From the NCBI GenBank assembly GCA_903642325.1, contig CAHJWM010000040.1, forward strand, positions 1 through 43,872: DNA of 43,872 bases, in the 5' to 3' direction. Origin of the DNA: Myxococcales bacterium. GTDB taxonomy: Bacteria; Myxococcota_A; Polyangia; Polyangiales; Polyangiaceae. The notes beneath the pieces were generated by a model. That model worked only from the letters and a program-made list of their open reading frames with translations, made no database searches and was not told the origin of the DNA. Both the position numbers and the translations under genes were made by a program. Shown piece after piece: positions 8,745 to 17,527 of this stretch; position 1 is the stretch's first letter; each line of letters opens with the position of its first letter.

Positions 8745-10424
8745 TCACGCTAAGAGATCCACGGCCGCGCCCGCGGCGGGCCGGGTGACGCGGGCCACGC
8801 CGACGCGCTCCAAGTGCGCAAGGACTTGCAGCACGCACGCCTCGTCCCAGGCATCCCCAACGATCTGCAGACCAATCGGCATCCCGTTGCGATCCTGGCC
8901 CACCGGCGCAACCGCGGCCGGCACGCCGGTGACATTGGCCAAGAACGCGAAGCGGCACACCGCATCGAGCAACGGCGGATCGATGAAGCCGTAGCGCGCT
9001 TCTTCGTCGCTGATTGGCGGCGCGCCCACGGCAGTGGCGGGCAGCGCCAGCACATCGACGCGGCCAAGCAGCTCCGCCAGCTCGAGGCGCAGGGCGGCCC
9101 GAATGCGTTGCGCGTCTACGTAGTCGTCGGGACGGAAGGCCTCGAAGCCGCCCAAAAAGAGCTGCATGTCCTGGCCGAGCTCGTCCATGTGCGCGGCACG
9201 GATTTCTGCCATCGCGGCAAAAGCTTCCACGCCAATCGTCAGATAGCCAATGGCCGCCGCGTGGCAAGCCAAGCGTAGCTTGACGCCGACGAGCACGGCG
9301 CCCTCATGCTCCAAAGCGTCGAGCGCCTCGCGTCCAGGCCCCGCGACGTCGTCGGGCAGCGAAGCCCAATCGTCCTCGTCGATCCCGATGCGCAGGCCGC
9401 GCACGCCGCGACCCAGCGCGCTCGTGAAGGTTTCGCGCGCCGCCGTCGGCGCGCCTGCCGAAGCGGGGTCGCCCTCGTCGGCACCGCTCGCATGCTCCAG
9501 GAACAACGCGAGATCGTGGGTGGAGGTTGCGATAGGACCCAGGTGCACCACCGACGTTGCGCCCGGCAAGCCGTGGCCGGTTTGGGGTACGCGGCCGTAC
9601 GTCGGCTTCAACCCGAACACGCCGCACAGCGCCGCGGGGATGCGGATGGAACCGCCGCCGTCGCAGCCGAGCGAGAGAGGAGTTATTCCCGTGGCCACTG
9701 CCACGGCGGACCCGCTCGAGCTACCGCCGGGCAGGCGCCGCGGGTCGTGCGGGTTTCGCGGCATGTGCCGATTTGCATTGCCGCCCATCGGAGAAAGCCC
9801 GAACTCGGTCATCGGCGTTTGACCGATGATGATCGCGCCTGCTGCCCGCAGGCGAGCGACGGCCACTGCGTCCGCGCTGGCCGGGCTTCGCCGCAAACAA
9901 TTGGACCCCATGCGGGTGACGAAACCGCGTGTATCCACTTCCTCTTTCACGGCGAGCGGAATGCCTTCGAGCGCGCTTCGCGCCGCGCCGTTGCCCAGGC
10001 GTCGCGCGCTATCCCGGGCGGCATCGAGCGCGCGCTCATCGTCGTAGCCGCACAGGGGACCGAGTGTCGGAGAACGCAGCGCCAAGTCTCGCGCATGCGC
10101 GAGCGCCCGCGTCACGACCTCGACTGGGCTCGCCTGGCCGCTCCGGTAACCATCACCTATGCTCGCCGCGGAGCGCGGCCAGCCGCACGGCGGCGAAACG
10201 TGCAAGGCGAGCGAGGGGCGCGCGTGCCCTGCCCGCGCTTGCAGTGGCGCATGGGAAAAAGGCAAGGGTGCGCGCGTGTCGTAGCTCAGCGCCCGCAGCG
10301 CATCGATTCCGAGCCGAGCTCGAAAGAGCCGCGCGAGCGGCGCCCGCGCGGGCGTCCTCCTAACGGCAAGCACGAGCGCGCTGAGCGCGCGGCCGGAAAT
10401 TCGGCCCAGTGGGAGCGTCGACAT
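8745..10424 (-). CDS. Amidase-signature family hydrolase
   Basis: A ~559-residue amidase-signature enzyme (GatA/fatty-acid-amide-hydrolase superfamily). The Ser-cisSer-Lys triad motifs are present: AVKEEVDT (Lys), PGGSSSGSA (cis-Ser) and GCDGGGSIRIPA (nucleophilic Ser). It should hydrolyse a carboxamide; the substrate is not evident. No gatB or gatC lies next to it and the N-terminus is long and Arg/Ala-rich, so a tRNA amidotransferase role is unlikely. ATG 10424 is used; an in-frame GTG at 10442 would add six residues. It is convergent with the kinase at 7190 and divergent from glycogen phosphorylase. Confidence 0.88.
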   Translation of the reverse strand: MSTLPLGRISGRALSALVLAVRRTPARAPLARLFRARLGIDALRALSYDTRAPLPFSHAPLQARAGHARPSLALHVSPPCGWPRSAASIGDGYRSGQASPVEVVTRALAHARDLALRSPTLGPLCGYDDERALDAARDSARRLGNGAARSALEGIPLAVKEEVDTRGFVTRMGSNCLRRSPASADAVAVARLRAAGAIIIGQTPMTEFGLSPMGGNANRHMPRNPHDPRRLPGGSSSGSAVAVATGITPLSLGCDGGGSIRIPAALCGVFGLKPTYGRVPQTGHGLPGATSVVHLGPIATSTHDLALFLEHASGADEGDPASAGAPTAARETFTSALGRGVRGLRIGIDEDDWASLPDDVAGPGREALDALEHEGAVLVGVKLRLACHAAAIGYLTIGVEAFAAMAEIRAAHMDELGQDMQLFLGGFEAFRPDDYVDAQRIRAALRLELAELLGRVDVLALPATAVGAPPISDEEARYGFIDPPLLDAVCRFAFLANVTGVPAAVAPVGQDRNGMPIGLQIVGDAWDEACVLQVLAHLERVGVARVTRPAAGAAVDLLA

Positions 10425-10547
10425 CGGGCGCCCGTCTAGCACTGCTCGCCCCCAAAGCGTCTTCGAATCGTGCGCAGTCGGGCACCGCCCAGCAACGTTT
10501 CACGAGCGTTGCGCGCGCCGCGCCCCGGCGCGGATCTATCGAATTTC

Positions 10548-13160
10548 ATGGCCCGACAATCGGGCGCGGCGCCGTTCCGAGAGAAGCCTTTGAAAGGCGG
10601 CCAAGCATTGGTAGTAACGGTAACTGTGTCAAATTCGGCCAAGTACAACATCCCCGTCGACGAGCTTGCGCTCACCTCCAACTCGATCCGCGACAGCTTC
10701 GTCAATCACGTGCAGCACTCGCTCGGCAAACACCCGAGCGCGGCCACGAAGCTCGACCATTTCGTGGCCACTGCGCGCTTGGCGCGCGACCGCATGTTCG
10801 ATCGCTGGACGCGCACCTGGCAGAAACGCGAACGCCAGCAGCCTAAGATCGTTTATTATTTGTCGCTCGAATTTTTGATTGGGCGCCTGTTGGAAGACGG
10901 CTTGTTGAACTTGGGGGTGTTGGAAGAGACGCGCACTGCGCTCAGCGAGCTCGGCATCGACCTGCAACAAGTGCTCGAGCAAGAGCCGGACGCGGGCCTG
11001 GGTAATGGCGGTCTCGGTCGCTTGGCCGCGTGTTTTCTCGACTCCATGGCGACACTCGGGATATCGGGCATGGGTTATGGCTTGCGCTACGACTACGGTA
11101 TTTTCCGGCAGGACATCGTGGGCGGCATGCAGCAAGAGTCGCCCGACCAATGGTTGCAATACGGTAGCCCATGGGAAGTCGCGCGCCCCGAACGCACTTA
11201 CAAAGTGCGCTTCGGAGGTCGGGTGATTCAATACACCGGGAGCTCCGGCCGGCTCGTACACGAGTGGGTCGACACGCACGACGTGCTGGCCATGGCTTAC
11301 GACGTGCCGGTCCCGGGCTATAAAAATCACGTCGTCAACACGCTTCGCCTGTGGTCGGCCAAGGCCACGCGCGATTTCGACATCGCCTGGTTCAACCGTG
11401 GCGACTACATCAAGTCGGTCGAAGAAAAGAGCGCGACCGAGAACATCACGCGCGTGCTGTACCCGAACGACTCGCAGCCTGCTGGCAAAGAGCTGCGCCT
11501 GAGCCAAGAATTTTTCCTGGTGTCCGCCACGCTGCAGGACGTGCTGAGCCGCCACTTGCGCTACCACGCGGACCTCTACAACTTGCACGAACAAGCCATT
11601 TTCCAGATGAATGACACGCATCCGGCGCTGGCCGTCGCCGAGCTGATGCGGCTCTTGGTGGATGAGCACGCCATGCCCTGGGACCACGCGTGGGCCTTGG
11701 TCAAACGCTGTTGCGCGTACACGAACCACACCATTTTGCCCGAAGCGCTCGAGCGCTGGCCGGTGTGGCTGATGGAAAAACTGCTGCCGCGCCACCTGCA
11801 AATCATTTACGACATCAACGCGCTGTTCCTGGCCGAGGTGAAGAAACGCTTCCCGGGCGACGACGACCGTCTACGGCGCATGTCCATCATCGACGAAGGC
11901 AGCGAGAAGCGAGTCCAGATGGCAAATCTGGCCGTCATTGGCAGCACCCGCGTCAATGGCGTATCCGCGCTTCACTCGCAGCTCCTGCGCGAGCAACTGT
12001 TCCGCGACTTCTATGAGCTCGATGGCGCGAAATTCCTGAACGAGACCAACGGCGTCACGCCACGCCGCTGGCTCATGAAGTGCAACCCAGGGCTATCGAA
12101 GCTCATCACCCATCGCATCGGCCCCGGCTGGGAGGTCGATCTCGACCAGCTGCAGCGGCTCGCACCCTACGCCACCGATCCGGAATTTCAGGGCGAGTGG
12201 CAGAGCATCAAACGCCAAAACAAGGTGCGTTTGGCCGACGCGCTCAAACGTCGCTTTCAAATCGAGCTCGATTCCACGCACCTGATCGATGCTCAAGTGA
12301 AGCGCATTCATGAGTACAAGCGCCAGCTGCTCAACATCCTGAACGTCATCTCCCTTTATCTGACGTACAGAACCAAGCCCCCGCTGGACGTCACACCCCG
12401 CACTTTTTTATTCGCGGGCAAGGCCGCGCCCGGCTACGACATGGCCAAGCGCATCATTCATTTGATCAACTCGGTTGCCGCCGTGATCAACAACGACGTC
12501 AACGTGCGGCCGCATTTGCGCGTGATCTTCGTGCCCAACTACAGCGTGTCGCTGGCCGAATTGATCGTACCCGCCACCGACGTCTCCGAGCAGATTTCGA
12601 CGGCGGGTACGGAAGCCTCTGGCACCGGTAACATGAAGTTCGCGATGAACGGCGCCCTCACCGTCGGCACCCTCGACGGCGCGAACATCGAAATCAAAGA
12701 CGCCGTCGGCGAGGCCAACATGTTCCTCTTCGGCCTTACTACGGAGCAAGTCGCATCGACGAAGGCCAAGGGCTACGATCCGATGCAGCTCTATTACAGC
12801 GATCCTCTGCTGCGTTCGGCGTTGGACGCCATCAGCACGGGCGTGTTCTCTCCCGACGACCCAAGCCGCTTCAAACCGATCGTCGACTCACTGCTGTATC
12901 ACGGCGATACCTATCTGATTCTGGCCGACTTCCTGAGTTACGTACATTGCCAGCGCAGCGTGGAGACCGCCTATCACGATGCCAGCGGCTGGACTCGCCG
13001 CGCGATCCTGAACGTCGCCAACATGGGCGTCTTCTCCAGCGACCGAACCATTCTCAGCTACGCGCGCGATATCTGGGGGGTGTACGTCCCACCCCCCGGC
13101 TCCCCGCGCTCCGAGGTTCCGCCACCACGCAATGTAGCCCCCTTGTCCGTCAAATCCTGA
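10548..13160 (+). CDS. glgP: Glycogen (alpha-glucan) phosphorylase
   Basis: An ~870-residue family GT35 enzyme that phosphorolyses alpha-1,4-glucan to glucose 1-phosphate. The N-terminal SFVNHVQHSLGK block and the EPDAGLGNGGLGRLAACF motif are typical. The PLP-binding lysine is in TGNMKFAMNG (about Lys697), and FAGKAAPGYDMAK and RVIFVPNYSVSLAE also fit the family. The frame stays open to a GTG at 10470, but that extension is Arg/Pro-rich and unlike the family; ATG 10548 still gives a longer N-terminus than usual, so a start near 10611-10635 is possible. It stands alone, without other glg genes nearby, in a cytoplasmic carbon-storage role. Confidence 0.95.
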   Translation: MARQSGAAPFREKPLKGGQALVVTVTVSNSAKYNIPVDELALTSNSIRDSFVNHVQHSLGKHPSAATKLDHFVATARLARDRMFDRWTRTWQKRERQQPKIVYYLSLEFLIGRLLEDGLLNLGVLEETRTALSELGIDLQQVLEQEPDAGLGNGGLGRLAACFLDSMATLGISGMGYGLRYDYGIFRQDIVGGMQQESPDQWLQYGSPWEVARPERTYKVRFGGRVIQYTGSSGRLVHEWVDTHDVLAMAYDVPVPGYKNHVVNTLRLWSAKATRDFDIAWFNRGDYIKSVEEKSATENITRVLYPNDSQPAGKELRLSQEFFLVSATLQDVLSRHLRYHADLYNLHEQAIFQMNDTHPALAVAELMRLLVDEHAMPWDHAWALVKRCCAYTNHTILPEALERWPVWLMEKLLPRHLQIIYDINALFLAEVKKRFPGDDDRLRRMSIIDEGSEKRVQMANLAVIGSTRVNGVSALHSQLLREQLFRDFYELDGAKFLNETNGVTPRRWLMKCNPGLSKLITHRIGPGWEVDLDQLQRLAPYATDPEFQGEWQSIKRQNKVRLADALKRRFQIELDSTHLIDAQVKRIHEYKRQLLNILNVISLYLTYRTKPPLDVTPRTFLFAGKAAPGYDMAKRIIHLINSVAAVINNDVNVRPHLRVIFVPNYSVSLAELIVPATDVSEQISTAGTEASGTGNMKFAMNGALTVGTLDGANIEIKDAVGEANMFLFGLTTEQVASTKAKGYDPMQLYYSDPLLRSALDAISTGVFSPDDPSRFKPIVDSLLYHGDTYLILADFLSYVHCQRSVETAYHDASGWTRRAILNVANMGVFSSDRTILSYARDIWGVYVPPPGSPRSEVPPPRNVAPLSVKS

Positions 13161-13232
13161 GCGCGTTCCCCCCGAATTTTCTGCCGCCTTCGCGGGCGGG
13201 CGAGTGAACGCATCAGCGAGAGGGTTGGGTGA

Positions 13233-13379
13233 ATGGTCACGCGCTACGGCGCCGCCGTCATTGCCTTCGGCGCCGGATTGCGAGCAGATATTCCACGCTT
13301 CGTGCTGCAGTCGATTGAGCTCGTTCGACTGACCCGCGCCTACTTCGGTTTCAGCGAGACTGCGCGCGCCGACGATTAA
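13233..13379 (+). CDS. Possible 48-residue small protein
   Basis: A short reading frame with ATG at 13233, a Shine-Dalgarno-like GAGAGG about 8-13 bases upstream and a mostly G/C third-codon preference similar to the neighbours. The product begins MVTRYGAAVIAFGAGL, mildly hydrophobic, and has a mixed C-terminus ending in acidic residues. It fills the gap after glgP and overlaps the end of nrdB by 4 bp on the opposite strand. I recognise no family. It may be a chance frame; the only support is the ribosome site and codon bias. Confidence 0.25.
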   Translation: MVTRYGAAVIAFGAGLRADIPRFVLQSIELVRLTRAYFGFSETARADD

Positions 13380-14398
13380 AATGCCAGATCGAACGCGACG
13401 TCTCCGGTGACGCCGGTCTGGTAGGCCGAGACCCGCCGTTCGAAGAAATTCGTCACTTCCTGCACGTCCTGGAGCGCCATGAAGGAAAATGGATTCTTCG
13501 TGCCGTACTGCTTGTCGAAACCCAGGGTGACCAACCGCTGATCGGCACAGTATTCCAGATACTGCGTCACGTCCCCCACGGATAACCCAGCGATGCCCCC
13601 GCCCAGAAGGTCTTCGGCGAACTGCACCTCGCAGGCGATGGCCTCGCTCAACATGGCCGACACATCAGCACGGAATTGCAAGTCCACGAGCTCTGGCTCT
13701 TCGTTCCGTACCGTACGCACGACCTCGAAGGCGAAGGCCATGTGCGCGCTTTCGTCGCGGAAGACCCAGTTCGTGCCCGCGGCCAGACCGTGGAGTAGCC
13801 CGCGTGAACGTAAGAAATACACATACGCGAAGGCGCCGAAAAAAAACAAGCCTTCGATGCAGGCTGCAAAGCAGATCAAGTTGAGCAAGAACCGGCGACG
13901 GTCGACGACCGTCTCTAGTTTCTCGACGTGTTCCAGTGAGGCTAGGTACTTGTTGCAGAACTCGGCCTTGCGCCGGATCGAAGGAATGTTTTCCACCGCG
14001 TCGAAGGCGCGCTCGCGGTCCTCGGCGTTCGGTACGTAGGTATCGAGCAGCGTGAGGTAAAATTGCACGTGCAACGCCTCCTCGTACAGCTGACGCGACA
14101 GATACATGCGCGCTTCGGGCGCGTTGATGTGCTTGTACAAGTTAAGCACCAAGTTATTGGCGACGATCGAGTCACCCGTCGCGAAAAAGGCTACTAAACG
14201 CTGCACCAGATGTCGCTCCGGCTCGCCCATGCGCTGGGTCAAGTCGCCAACGTCCGTCGAGAAGTCGACTTCCTCCACCGACCAAGTATTCTTGATCGCC
14301 GCGCGATACATTTCGAAGAAGGTTGGGTAAGCCATTGGCCGCAGGGTCAAGCACAACCCCGGGTCGAGGATCTTCGATGGCCGACTCGCGCCGCTCAT
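13376..14398 (-). CDS. nrdB: Ribonucleoside-diphosphate reductase, beta (R2) subunit
   Basis: A 340-residue class I small subunit that houses the diiron-tyrosyl radical cofactor. The expected ligands are visible: Asp in ATGDSIV, Glu-x-x-His in EEALHVQFY, Glu in CIEGLFFFG, and Glu-x-x-His in RDESAHMAF. The Tyr four residues after the first His matches the radical tyrosine, so this is a tyrosyl-radical rather than a Phe-type (Ic) enzyme. The start ATG 14398 overlaps the nrdA stop as ATGA, implying translational coupling. The open frame continues upstream inside nrdA and is ignored. It makes deoxyribonucleotides with NrdA and shares its B12-riboswitch leader. Confidence 0.96.
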   Translation of the reverse strand: MSGASRPSKILDPGLCLTLRPMAYPTFFEMYRAAIKNTWSVEEVDFSTDVGDLTQRMGEPERHLVQRLVAFFATGDSIVANNLVLNLYKHINAPEARMYLSRQLYEEALHVQFYLTLLDTYVPNAEDRERAFDAVENIPSIRRKAEFCNKYLASLEHVEKLETVVDRRRFLLNLICFAACIEGLFFFGAFAYVYFLRSRGLLHGLAAGTNWVFRDESAHMAFAFEVVRTVRNEEPELVDLQFRADVSAMLSEAIACEVQFAEDLLGGGIAGLSVGDVTQYLEYCADQRLVTLGFDKQYGTKNPFSFMALQDVQEVTNFFERRVSAYQTGVTGDVAFDLAF

Positions 14399-16881
14399 TG
14401 GCATGCCTCGCAGCCCGCCGGGTTCTCGAGTGAGCAGGCCACCGCCGCCGCATCGTCGGACGGACCCAGCGCAGGCGGCACGGGCGTGTAGCCTGGCACC
14501 GAATGGGGGTCTGCCTCGCTGCGCGCCGCCGGAGCCGCTTCCACCGTCGTCTTCGCGATGCGCGTCGCCGGTCGCGAGCGCAGATAATACGTGGTTTTCA
14601 GGCCCTTTTTCCAAGCATAAAAGTACATGCTGGAGAGCTGACCGATGTTTGGATTCTCGATGAACAAATTCAATGATTGGCTCTGGTCGATGAAGGCGCC
14701 GCGATCAGCGGCCATGTCGATCAGCGAGCGCATCGGTACTTCCCAAGCCGTGCGATACACCGCGCGCAGGCTCTCCGGCAGCTCTTCGATGCCTTGCACC
14801 GAGCCTTCCGCCATTTTCAACCGTGACCGTAGGTTTTCGTTCCAGAGCCCGCGCGCCTTGAGGTCGCTCACGAGGTACCGGTTGAGCTGCAAGAAGTCGC
14901 CGGAGAGCGTCTCGCGCTTGAACAGGTTCGAGACCTGCGGCTCGATGCACTCGTAACAACCAGCGATGGAGGCGATGGTCGCCGTCGGCGCAATCGCCAC
15001 CAAGAGCGAATTTCTTAGCCCATGCACGCGCACTTTGTCGCGCAGCGCGAGCCAGCGCTCGGTCGCGGGCACTGGCCCGTCCCAGGCGTCGAATTGAAGC
15101 TCGCCGCGCGCCGCGCGCGTTTCGGCGAAGGCCTCGTGCGCGCCGTTTGCGATGGCGAGGTCGAGCGACGCCGACAGCGCGTGGAAATAGACCTCCTCGG
15201 CGATTCGCCGCGAAAGCTCGCGTGCTTCCGGCGAGTCGAAGGCCAGTTTGAGCTGGAAAAAGACGTCCTGTAAGCCCATCACGCCCAGACCGACGGGCCG
15301 CCAACGAACGTTCGACGCGCGCGCCTCGGGGATCGGATAAAAGTTCAGATCGATCACGCGGTCGAGCTGCGGAATCGCAATGCGTACGGTGCGCCCGAGC
15401 TTTTCGAAGTCGAAGGCGAGTGAGCCGTCCGGCTGCGCGCTCACATGGCGGCCGAGATTGATGGAGCCGAGATTGCACACGGCGGTCTCCCCCGCCGATG
15501 TCACTTCCAAGATCTCCGTGCACAGGTTCGAAAGGTGCACGGCACGCCCAGGCAGCGCGGTCTGATTGCACGCGCGGTTGGACTTGTCCTTGAACGTCAT
15601 CCAACCATTGCCGGTCTGCGCCAAGGTGCGCATCATGCGCGCGTATAGGTCGCGGGCTTTGATTGTTTTCACGGCGAGGCCGGCGCGCTCCGCCGCCTCG
15701 TACGCCTGCTCGAAGGCTGCGCCGTACAAATCCGGCAAGCTCGGAACCGACTTGGGATCGAAGAGGCTGAAATCCGCGTCCGCCTCCACGCGCCGCATGA
15801 AGAGGTCACTGACCCAGTTGGCCAAATTCAAGTTGTGGGTGCGGCTGGCTTCCTCCCCGGTGTTATCGCGCAGTTCCAGGAATGCCTCGATATCCGCATG
15901 CCAGCTCTCCAAATACACCGCGCAGGCACCTTTGCGTTTACCGCCTTGATTCACCGCCGACACCGAGGCGTCGAGGGTTTTCAGCCAGGGAACGATGCCG
16001 TTCGATTTACCGTTCGTGCTCTCGATCAAAGAGCCCCGCGAGCGCACGCGATGGTACGCGAGCCCGATGCCGCCCGAGAATTTCGAAAGCAGAGCGATAT
16101 CGGTGTAGCTCTTGTAAATCTTTTCCAAGTGGTCGTCCGGCGAATCGAGCAAAAAACAACTCGAGAGCTGCTCGTGGATCATTCCGGAATTGAACAGGGT
16201 CGGTGAGCTGGGCAGGTACTCGAGGGTCGAAAAAAGGCGGTACATCTCCAGCGCGTTGCCGACGTCGCCCGACAAAGCGCTGGCGATGCGCATGAAGAAC
16301 TGCTGTGGCGTTTCGATCACGAGCCGCGTCTTGGGGTGCTTGAGCAGGTAACGGTCGTACAGCGTGCGAAGGCCGAAATATTCGAATTCGCGGTCACGCT
16401 CGGGGGCGATCGAATCGTTCAATTTTCGCGCATTTTTTGCGGCAAACGCGGCCAAACGCGCGTTCACCAAACCGAGCTCGTGCGCATGCGAAATCGCCTG
16501 CGAATAAGCGTGGATCTCCTGGCCGCGCACCTCTTTTTCGATGTAGGCGGACAGTAACCGCGCCGCGAGCTTCGCGTACTGCGGCTCTTCGACGATCAAG
16601 CCTGCCGCGGTCTGAATCGAGAGCTGATCGAGCTCGCGCGTCGACGCGCCGTCGTAGAGCCCGCTGATCGTCTTCGTGGCGACGCGGAGCGCGTCGACGT
16701 CCGGTAGGCCGGCACAGCAACGATTGACCGCGCGCACGATCTTGTTGACGTTCACCGGCTCGCTTCCGCCGTTGCGCTTGCGAACGCGCATCGTGGTTTG
16801 CGGATACGAAGAGTCGGAGTCGGACGATTGGGACGCGAACGGAGACACTCCGTTCGAAGCAATGATCGATGAGCTCAACAT
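14395..16881 (-). CDS. nrdA: Ribonucleoside-diphosphate reductase, alpha (R1) subunit
   Basis: An 828-residue catalytic large subunit. An N-terminal ATP-cone (~30-115) gives overall activity control by ATP/dATP. The active-site cysteines are in LSSCFLL (Cys242), SNLCTEI (radical Cys454) and AVCNLGSINL (Cys469). The radical-transfer tyrosine pair is in KTTYYLRS and the C-terminal redox pair is CEAC. ATG 16881 is chosen because a GGAG site lies 8 bp before it and because the frame further upstream, though open to 17109, lies in the riboswitch. The enzyme itself needs no cobalamin, yet its leader holds a cobalamin riboswitch, so expression should fall when B12 is plentiful. A B12-dependent class II enzyme elsewhere is predicted. 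Confidence 0.96.
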   Translation of the reverse strand: MLSSSIIASNGVSPFASQSSDSDSSYPQTTMRVRKRNGGSEPVNVNKIVRAVNRCCAGLPDVDALRVATKTISGLYDGASTRELDQLSIQTAAGLIVEEPQYAKLAARLLSAYIEKEVRGQEIHAYSQAISHAHELGLVNARLAAFAAKNARKLNDSIAPERDREFEYFGLRTLYDRYLLKHPKTRLVIETPQQFFMRIASALSGDVGNALEMYRLFSTLEYLPSSPTLFNSGMIHEQLSSCFLLDSPDDHLEKIYKSYTDIALLSKFSGGIGLAYHRVRSRGSLIESTNGKSNGIVPWLKTLDASVSAVNQGGKRKGACAVYLESWHADIEAFLELRDNTGEEASRTHNLNLANWVSDLFMRRVEADADFSLFDPKSVPSLPDLYGAAFEQAYEAAERAGLAVKTIKARDLYARMMRTLAQTGNGWMTFKDKSNRACNQTALPGRAVHLSNLCTEILEVTSAGETAVCNLGSINLGRHVSAQPDGSLAFDFEKLGRTVRIAIPQLDRVIDLNFYPIPEARASNVRWRPVGLGVMGLQDVFFQLKLAFDSPEARELSRRIAEEVYFHALSASLDLAIANGAHEAFAETRAARGELQFDAWDGPVPATERWLALRDKVRVHGLRNSLLVAIAPTATIASIAGCYECIEPQVSNLFKRETLSGDFLQLNRYLVSDLKARGLWNENLRSRLKMAEGSVQGIEELPESLRAVYRTAWEVPMRSLIDMAADRGAFIDQSQSLNLFIENPNIGQLSSMYFYAWKKGLKTTYYLRSRPATRIAKTTVEAAPAARSEADPHSVPGYTPVPPALGPSDDAAAVACSLENPAGCEACQ

Positions 16882-16887
16882 GATTTG

Positions 16888-16906
16888 TACTCCACGCTCG
16901 GGAGCA
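16888..16906 (-). promoter_or_regulatory. Candidate SD-sequestering hairpin of nrdA
   Basis: In the nrdA leader, TGCTCC can pair with GGAGTA across a seven-base loop, burying the GGAG ribosome site just before ATG 16881. This would suit a translational expression platform for the upstream cobalamin riboswitch. The stem is short and includes one G-U pair. A longer 10-bp hairpin (16958-16980, apical ACGGC/GCCGT) lies between it and the aptamer; it is not followed directly by a good U-tract, so termination is less likely. Confidence 0.45.
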
Positions 16907-17049
16907 GGGACGACCCGCTCTGAAAACCGAGAGACGCAAAAGACGGCGCGGCGCCCCCACGCACGGCGTAGCCGTACGTGCGAACAGGACCGAGCCGCCT
17001 CCCGCGAGGCCCTCGAGGTCAACCGACACCGGATGACTCCCGGCATCAG

Positions 17050-17254
17050 GTGTTGGCAGGTCTTCGGGCTCACGAGCGCTCCGGGAAAACCCGGCTCCCT
17101 ACCGTCCACTGCTTCCCAGCCGACGCCCCCTTCGATTCTGGGGGCGGCTAGCCGGTGCCACCGTGGAGTTCGTTCTCGTCTACCGCTGCGGGGCAGCCCC
17201 GGCGTTCGACCGGGTTCCCATTTTCAGCCTGCACGTATGCGCAGGCACCAACAC
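17050..17254 (-). ncRNA. Cobalamin riboswitch upstream of nrdAB
   Basis: The minus strand carries the hallmarks of the cobalamin (B12) aptamer. The B12 box AGCCCGAAGACCTGCC is at 17070-17055. GGTGCC follows the 5' closing strand, GGGAACCCGGTCGAACGCC and GGGGCTGCCCCGCAGCGG give the core, and CTGGGAAGC lies in the junction. The closing stem P1 is perfect: GTGTTGG (17254-17248) pairs with CCAACAC (17056-17050). It lies 169 nt before the nrdA ATG and just downstream of a good promoter. In the family, ligand binding lowers expression of the downstream gene. B12 riboswitches on class Ia RNR operons are known in Streptomyces. Confidence 0.95.
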
Positions 17255-17261
17255 ACGGACC

Positions 17262-17290
17262 GATATATTGGGGTCTAAGCGTTCCGTCAA
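17262..17290 (-). promoter_or_regulatory. Sigma70-type promoter for the riboswitch-nrdAB transcript
   Basis: On the minus strand TTGACG (17290-17285) and TATATC (17267-17262) are separated by exactly 17 bp. Transcription would begin about 7 bases further on, close to the first closing-stem base of the riboswitch. The fit of promoter and aptamer positions supports both calls. Confidence 0.7.
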
Positions 17291-17515
17291 CACAATAGGT
17301 TGGGGTTTTCTCGCTGCGCATCGTAAACGAGCGGACCCGTTGAGGAAACATTCGTGCACTGGTCAGCCGAACAAGGCCGACCGTTTGAGCAGTGACTCGG
17401 AGCCGCCAGCTTTTTGAAAGCCGCCGCCAGCGCTGCCCGTTGCGCCGACCCCCGGCGGGGGGCAGGCTGCCTTTCGTCATTCGCATGTATTTGCGTGATC
17501 GATCCCCTGAACTCT

Positions 17516-17520
17516 GGAGG
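17516..17520 (+). promoter_or_regulatory. Ribosome binding site setting the transaldolase start
   Basis: GGAGG lies 7 bases before ATG 17528. It rules out the longer open frame that begins at 17414. Confidence 0.85.
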
Positions 17521-17527
17521 AATTTCG

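Noticed and set aside
9306-10439. Long plus-strand frame opposite the amidase
   Set aside because: Arg/Ala/His-rich composition typical of the antisense of high-GC genes; the amidase motifs on the minus strand are clear.
14399-14614. N-terminal extension of NrdB inside nrdA
   Set aside because: It has no family similarity and overlaps nrdA; ATG 14398 gives an ATGA junction and a normal length.
16882-17109. N-terminal extension of NrdA reaching 17109
   Set aside because: The extension is Arg/Cys-rich, unlike the family, and runs through the riboswitch B12 box and platform; a ribosome site precedes ATG 16881.
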